Assembly (NCBI GenBank): GCA_036562385.1
Contig: DATCKG010000044.1
Coordinates: forward strand, 1 to 25,218
Direction of reading: 5' to 3'
Length of the DNA stretch: 25,218 nucleotides
Origin: DATCKG01 sp036562385
Lineage (GTDB): Bacteria; Bacillota; Sulfobacillia; Symbiobacteriales; Symbiobacteriaceae
Positions 24,179-25,218 of this stretch are shown here, piece after piece. Positions within the stretch are counted from its first letter, which is position 1. Every line of letters begins with the position of its first letter. A program made the translations under genes and the position numbers. Below the pieces are notes generated by a model that was not told the origin of the DNA, did no database searches, and saw nothing but the letters and a program-made list of their open reading frames with translations.

Positions 24179-24895
24179 ATGAGCCACGATAATGGTGTGG
24201 TCACTCCTGCCCAGCAGCCCGCACCCGTTTGCATTTCCGCGCCGGTCGTTTCGGGCACAGGCTCGGAGGAAGTCCTCGAGCGCGTGGTTATCTCCATCCC
24301 CAATCTCATCACTGCGGCCGGTGCCTTGCTGCCTGTCGGTGCCACCACCGTGGTCGAGGTGGTGGTCCTGTCCAAGCGGGTAATCCCGCAGCGGGTCACC
24401 GTCATGAGCAACAAGGTGCTGATCGATGCCATCCTGCACAAGGATCTGCTCTTCAAGGTACTGGCACCCGATGTGGATACCAGCGCGGTCGTCACCTCGG
24501 GTGACTGCACCGCCACCCTCGCTGCCACGCTGGACGTGGTGCTGGACTGCCCCTTTGGTATTTGTGTACCGGTGCCCGGCGCCTGCCCCGGCGATATCGC
24601 GCAGGTACGCTTCTGCATTGAGGCCGAGCAGGAGAACCTGATTGCCCCGACCCTCGGCGCCACTCCCACGCTGTTCGAGGAGAAGGTCTGCATCCGTGCA
24701 GACGTGGTCACGCTCCGGCCCACCAACATCACCATTACGCCGACCGAGCCCAGCGTGTGTCCGGATCCGACGCAGCCCACTACGCCTTGCCCGACACCTA
24801 TTTGCCCGACCACAGTCGGACTACCCACCAGCGTTTTGGTCACGTCCACGCCGGGCATCATTCCGAACGCCAACGGGTATATCAATCTCGGGTAA
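24179..24895 (+). CDS. SPOCS (DUF3794)-like, Cys-rich spore surface protein with Thr/Pro-rich tail
   Basis: A 238-aa protein with no signal peptide. Residues about 30-180 fit the SPOCS/DUF3794 pattern found in spore coat and spore-morphogenesis proteins: a hydrophobic strand set (VLIDAILHKDLLFKVL), a central DCPFGICVPVPGACPGD turn and FCIEAEQENL, then VCIRADVVTLRPT. There are ten cysteines, suggesting cross-linking. Residues 182-226 are rich in Thr, Pro and Ser (TPTEPSVCPDPTQPTTPCPT), like an O-glycosylated stalk. AGGAGGG lies 10 nt before the ATG. The gene is divergent from the glycosyltransferase cluster across a palindromic promoter region and ends at a terminator. The family call rests on pattern memory, not on a search; a coat or exosporium role is inferred. 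Confidence 0.75.
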   Translation: MSHDNGVVTPAQQPAPVCISAPVVSGTGSEEVLERVVISIPNLITAAGALLPVGATTVVEVVVLSKRVIPQRVTVMSNKVLIDAILHKDLLFKVLAPDVDTSAVVTSGDCTATLAATLDVVLDCPFGICVPVPGACPGDIAQVRFCIEAEQENLIAPTLGATPTLFEEKVCIRADVVTLRPTNITITPTEPSVCPDPTQPTTPCPTPICPTTVGLPTSVLVTSTPGIIPNANGYINLG

Positions 24896-24901
24896 CCTTG
24901 T

Positions 24902-24923
24902 CCCGGCACCTCCGGGTGCCGGG
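24902..24923 (+). other. Hairpin just downstream of the SPOCS-like gene
   Basis: CCCGGCAC pairs with GTGCCGGG over 8 bp shortly after the stop codon, with no T-run. It probably protects the mRNA end ahead of the main terminator that follows. Confidence 0.45.
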
Positions 24924-24936
24924 TCAGACTGTAGAC

Positions 24937-24971
24937 AAAAAACGGGTACCCCCTCGCGGGTGCCCGTTTTT
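24937..24971 (+). terminator. Strong terminator after the SPOCS-like gene
   Basis: AAAAACGGGTACCC (ending 24951) pairs with GGGTGCCCGTTTTT (24958-24971) with one G-T pair around CCTCGC, and the T-run is part of the right arm. The A/T symmetry makes it work in both directions. Confidence 0.85.
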
Positions 24972-25018
24972 GTTAGTAGAATGGTAGTACAAGCATTAAT
25001 TACCGGCGGTGATTTACT

Positions 25019-25218
25019 ATGCTGCGGGACCGGACGAATGTGCAGTCGCAGTACGAAATGGTCTTGCTCGAAGATCTAGTGCCTCAAGACCACCTGCTGC
25101 GTAAGATCCAGGCGATCCTCGACACGGACTTCATCCGGGAACGGACCAGGGAGTACTACAGCAAGCGGGGACGCCCGGCCATTGATCCCGTCGTCCTCGT
25201 AAAGATGGAACTGATCGC
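25019..25218 (+). CDS. IS1182/IS5-type transposase, N-terminal part only
   Basis: ATG 25019 opens a frame that runs off the right edge, giving 66 codons. The start (RTNVQSQYEMVLLEDLVPQDH, read in short blocks) and GRPAIDPVVLVKMELI match the DUF772-type N-terminus of IS1182-family DDE transposases. The catalytic residues lie beyond the window. The ribosome binding site is weak, as is common for transposases. The left inverted repeat should lie between the terminator and this start (about 24972-25018), but without the right end I cannot define it. The element seems to have inserted just behind the SPOCS-like gene's terminator. Confidence 0.85.
   Translation, partial: MLRDRTNVQSQYEMVLLEDLVPQDHLLRKIQAILDTDFIRERTREYYSKRGRPAIDPVVLVKMELI

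Noticed and set aside
23523..24182. 219-codon + frame with Thr/Ser/Gly repeats
   Set aside because: The apparent repeats are the reverse complement of the heptad repeats of the minus-strand membrane protein, which has a good start and membrane helices.

Overview
The window reads as chromosomal DNA of a high-GC, thermophile-like, endospore-forming member of the Bacillota. Symbiobacterium or a relative is my inference; no rRNA or other marker gene is present to prove it. Reasons: strong GGAGG-type ribosome binding sites, frequent GTG starts, GC-rich hairpin terminators with T-runs, and spore-type genes (two LysM-armed peptidoglycan hydrolases, a NodB deacetylase, a SPOCS-like coat protein). No tRNA, rRNA or CRISPR array was seen.

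Layout. (1) 1-3727, +: the 3' end of an HtrA/DegP-like trypsin-fold protein with a PDZ domain, whose GNSGG motif reads GNTGG, then a 1009-aa subtilase with no visible signal peptide. (2) 3765-6136: a LysM-LysM-GH18 hydrolase (-), a small orphan gene (+), and a membrane-anchored polysaccharide deacetylase (-), with strong hairpins between convergent ends. (3) 6030-12518, -: a sugar-uptake operon transcribed lacI-type regulator, lipoprotein binding protein, two permeases, GH15 glucoamylase-like enzyme. No ATPase is present. LacI/cre-like palindromes lie upstream of and inside the regulator gene. (4) 12730-16488: Hsp20 (+), spermidine synthase (-), a possible tiny membrane peptide (+), a LysM-LysM-M14 peptidase (+) and an Est30-like esterase (-). 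(5) 16667-24067, -: a tightly packed six-gene cluster transcribed as membrane protein with heptad repeats, GT2-TPR glycosyltransferase, GDP-mannose 4,6-dehydratase, GT4, a 770-aa three-part glycosyltransferase, and a methyltransferase. Neighbouring genes overlap or nearly touch. (6) 24179-24895, +, divergent from that cluster: a Cys-rich SPOCS-like spore protein with a Thr/Pro-rich tail, followed by a strong terminator. (7) 25019 to the right edge: the N-terminus of an IS1182/IS5-type transposase.

The most interesting idea is that regions 5 and 6 form a surface (perhaps spore-surface) glycosylation system. A 6-deoxyhexose precursor enzyme, three glycosyltransferases and a methyltransferase share a near-perfect 19-bp palindromic divergent promoter region with a spore-coat-like protein whose C-terminal tail resembles an O-glycosylation target. 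This is inference from gene content and layout.
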